This document shows positions 63,817-64,000 of a stretch of 64,000 bases of DNA, in pieces. This DNA is from Rhodoferax sp. OV413 (GTDB lineage: Bacteria; Pseudomonadota; Gammaproteobacteria; Burkholderiales; Burkholderiaceae_C). Positions within the stretch are counted from its first letter, which is position 1. Every line of letters starts with the position of its first letter. The position numbers were made by a program, and so were the translations under genes. The notes beneath the pieces were generated by a model, which searched no databases, was not told where the DNA came from, and saw only the letters and a list, made by a program, of their open reading frames with translations. The stretch covers positions 1 through 64,000 of the forward strand of contig CAMAWD010000010.1 of the NCBI GenBank assembly GCA_945861785.1, given 5' to 3'.

Positions 63817-64000
63817 CGCGCCATCGTCAATGCCCGTGCCGCGTCGTGCGCCACGATGGGGCCGGGATAGTTCTTGCCCAGCGCCACGCCGGCCGACTGC
63901 AGCTCCAGCGGGCGGCACAACCAAGGTGCGTGGATTCCATCGGCTGGAAGCCCGGCAAGTTGTGGCAGGTAGCGCCGGATGAACTTGCCCTGCGGATCGA
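63756..64000 (-). CDS. phrB: Deoxyribodipyrimidine photo-lyase, C-terminal part (runs off the window)
   Basis: Only the last 80 codons are inside the window; the stop codon is at 63756-63758. The reading frame shows the end of a class I photolyase: DPQGKFIRRYLPQLAGLP, the IHAPW motif, a variable stretch, then YPGPIVAHDAARALTMARYA. These are the conserved FAD-domain end motifs of CPD photolyases, which repair UV dimers using light. The gene is convergent with chpA and its last 61 bp lie within it. The start is beyond the right edge. Confidence 0.82.
   Translation of the reverse strand, partial: DPQGKFIRRYLPQLAGLPADGIHAPWLCRPLELQSAGVALGKNYPGPIVAHDAARALTMARYAIVRKASGASPSARGSAQ

Noticed and set aside
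1-64000. tRNA or rRNA genes, CRISPR array, prophage
   Set aside because: No regularly spaced repeats with unique spacers, no tRNA cloverleaf/GGTTCGAATCC-like block and no phage genes were noticed. xerC is the housekeeping recombinase, with no attachment sites beside it.

Overview
The window reads as a chromosomal segment of a high-G+C betaproteobacterium of the order Burkholderiales, most like the family Comamonadaceae (Rhodoferax, Polaromonas, Hydrogenophaga and relatives). This is inferred from gene order (mraZ-rsmH-ftsL-ftsI-murE-murF-mraY; dusB-fis-purH; rubredoxin next to pilGHIJ-chpA), from the Cys-poor DksA with a long basic N-terminus, and from the protein sequences. No database search was run, so genus is not assigned.

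Layout. 1-7.7 kb: the division and cell-wall (dcw) operon on the minus strand, with a visible promoter and an array of four 10-bp-spaced MraZ boxes in front of mraZ. 7.9-12.8 kb: minus-strand dksA, a large STAS-domain protein, then hslV-hslU. 13-18 kb: a CobW/COG0523 metal GTPase, rlmI, and xerC-DUF484-dapF, where dapF and DUF484 overlap. 18-19.7 kb: a NUDIX plus metallo-beta-lactamase fusion. 19.8-26.5 kb: an energised outer-membrane uptake module (exbB-exbD-exbD-tonB, then a TonB-dependent receptor and a small lipoprotein). It is interrupted by a decayed, internally deleted IS256-like element whose right inverted repeat ends 4 bp before the receptor start codon. 26.5-29.9 kb: a cyclase-like/STAND ATPase/TPR regulator and a DOPA-dioxygenase-like protein. 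29.9-30.3 kb: the RNase P RNA gene. 30.4-33 kb: cysK and a flavoprotein.

33.1-43.4 kb is the main accessory block: a compact, probably single-transcript cluster for an NAD(H)-linked bidirectional [NiFe] hydrogenase, hoxF-U-Y-H-W followed by hypA-B-F-C-D-E. Nearly all genes overlap or abut, so translation is probably coupled. HoxF and HoxU form the diaphorase, HoxY and HoxH the hydrogenase, HoxW the large-subunit protease, and the Hyp proteins build and insert the Ni-Fe(CN)2CO centre. Unusual points are a 48-codon ORF fitted exactly between hypD and hypE, a HypF reduced to its C-terminal domain, a His-rich loop inside the HypB GTPase domain, and loss of half the Cys ligands of the N-terminal HoxF cluster. 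No regulator, nickel permease or hoxI is present.

43.4-53.9 kb holds housekeeping genes: htpX, DUF3025, pyrC, a LysR regulator, a YqaA-type membrane protein, dusB-fis-purH, a glycine-zipper protein, hemL and thiD. 54-63.8 kb: a rubredoxin gene (57 codons) and the type IV pilus chemosensory operon pilG-pilH-pilI-pilJ-chpA. The giant hybrid kinase ChpA overlaps convergently with the end of a photolyase gene that runs off the right edge.

I see no tRNA, rRNA, CRISPR array, prophage or complete insertion sequence. Start codons were moved from the longest reading frame wherever overlap with the upstream stop codon, a ribosome binding site or the family N-terminus argued for it; each case is stated.
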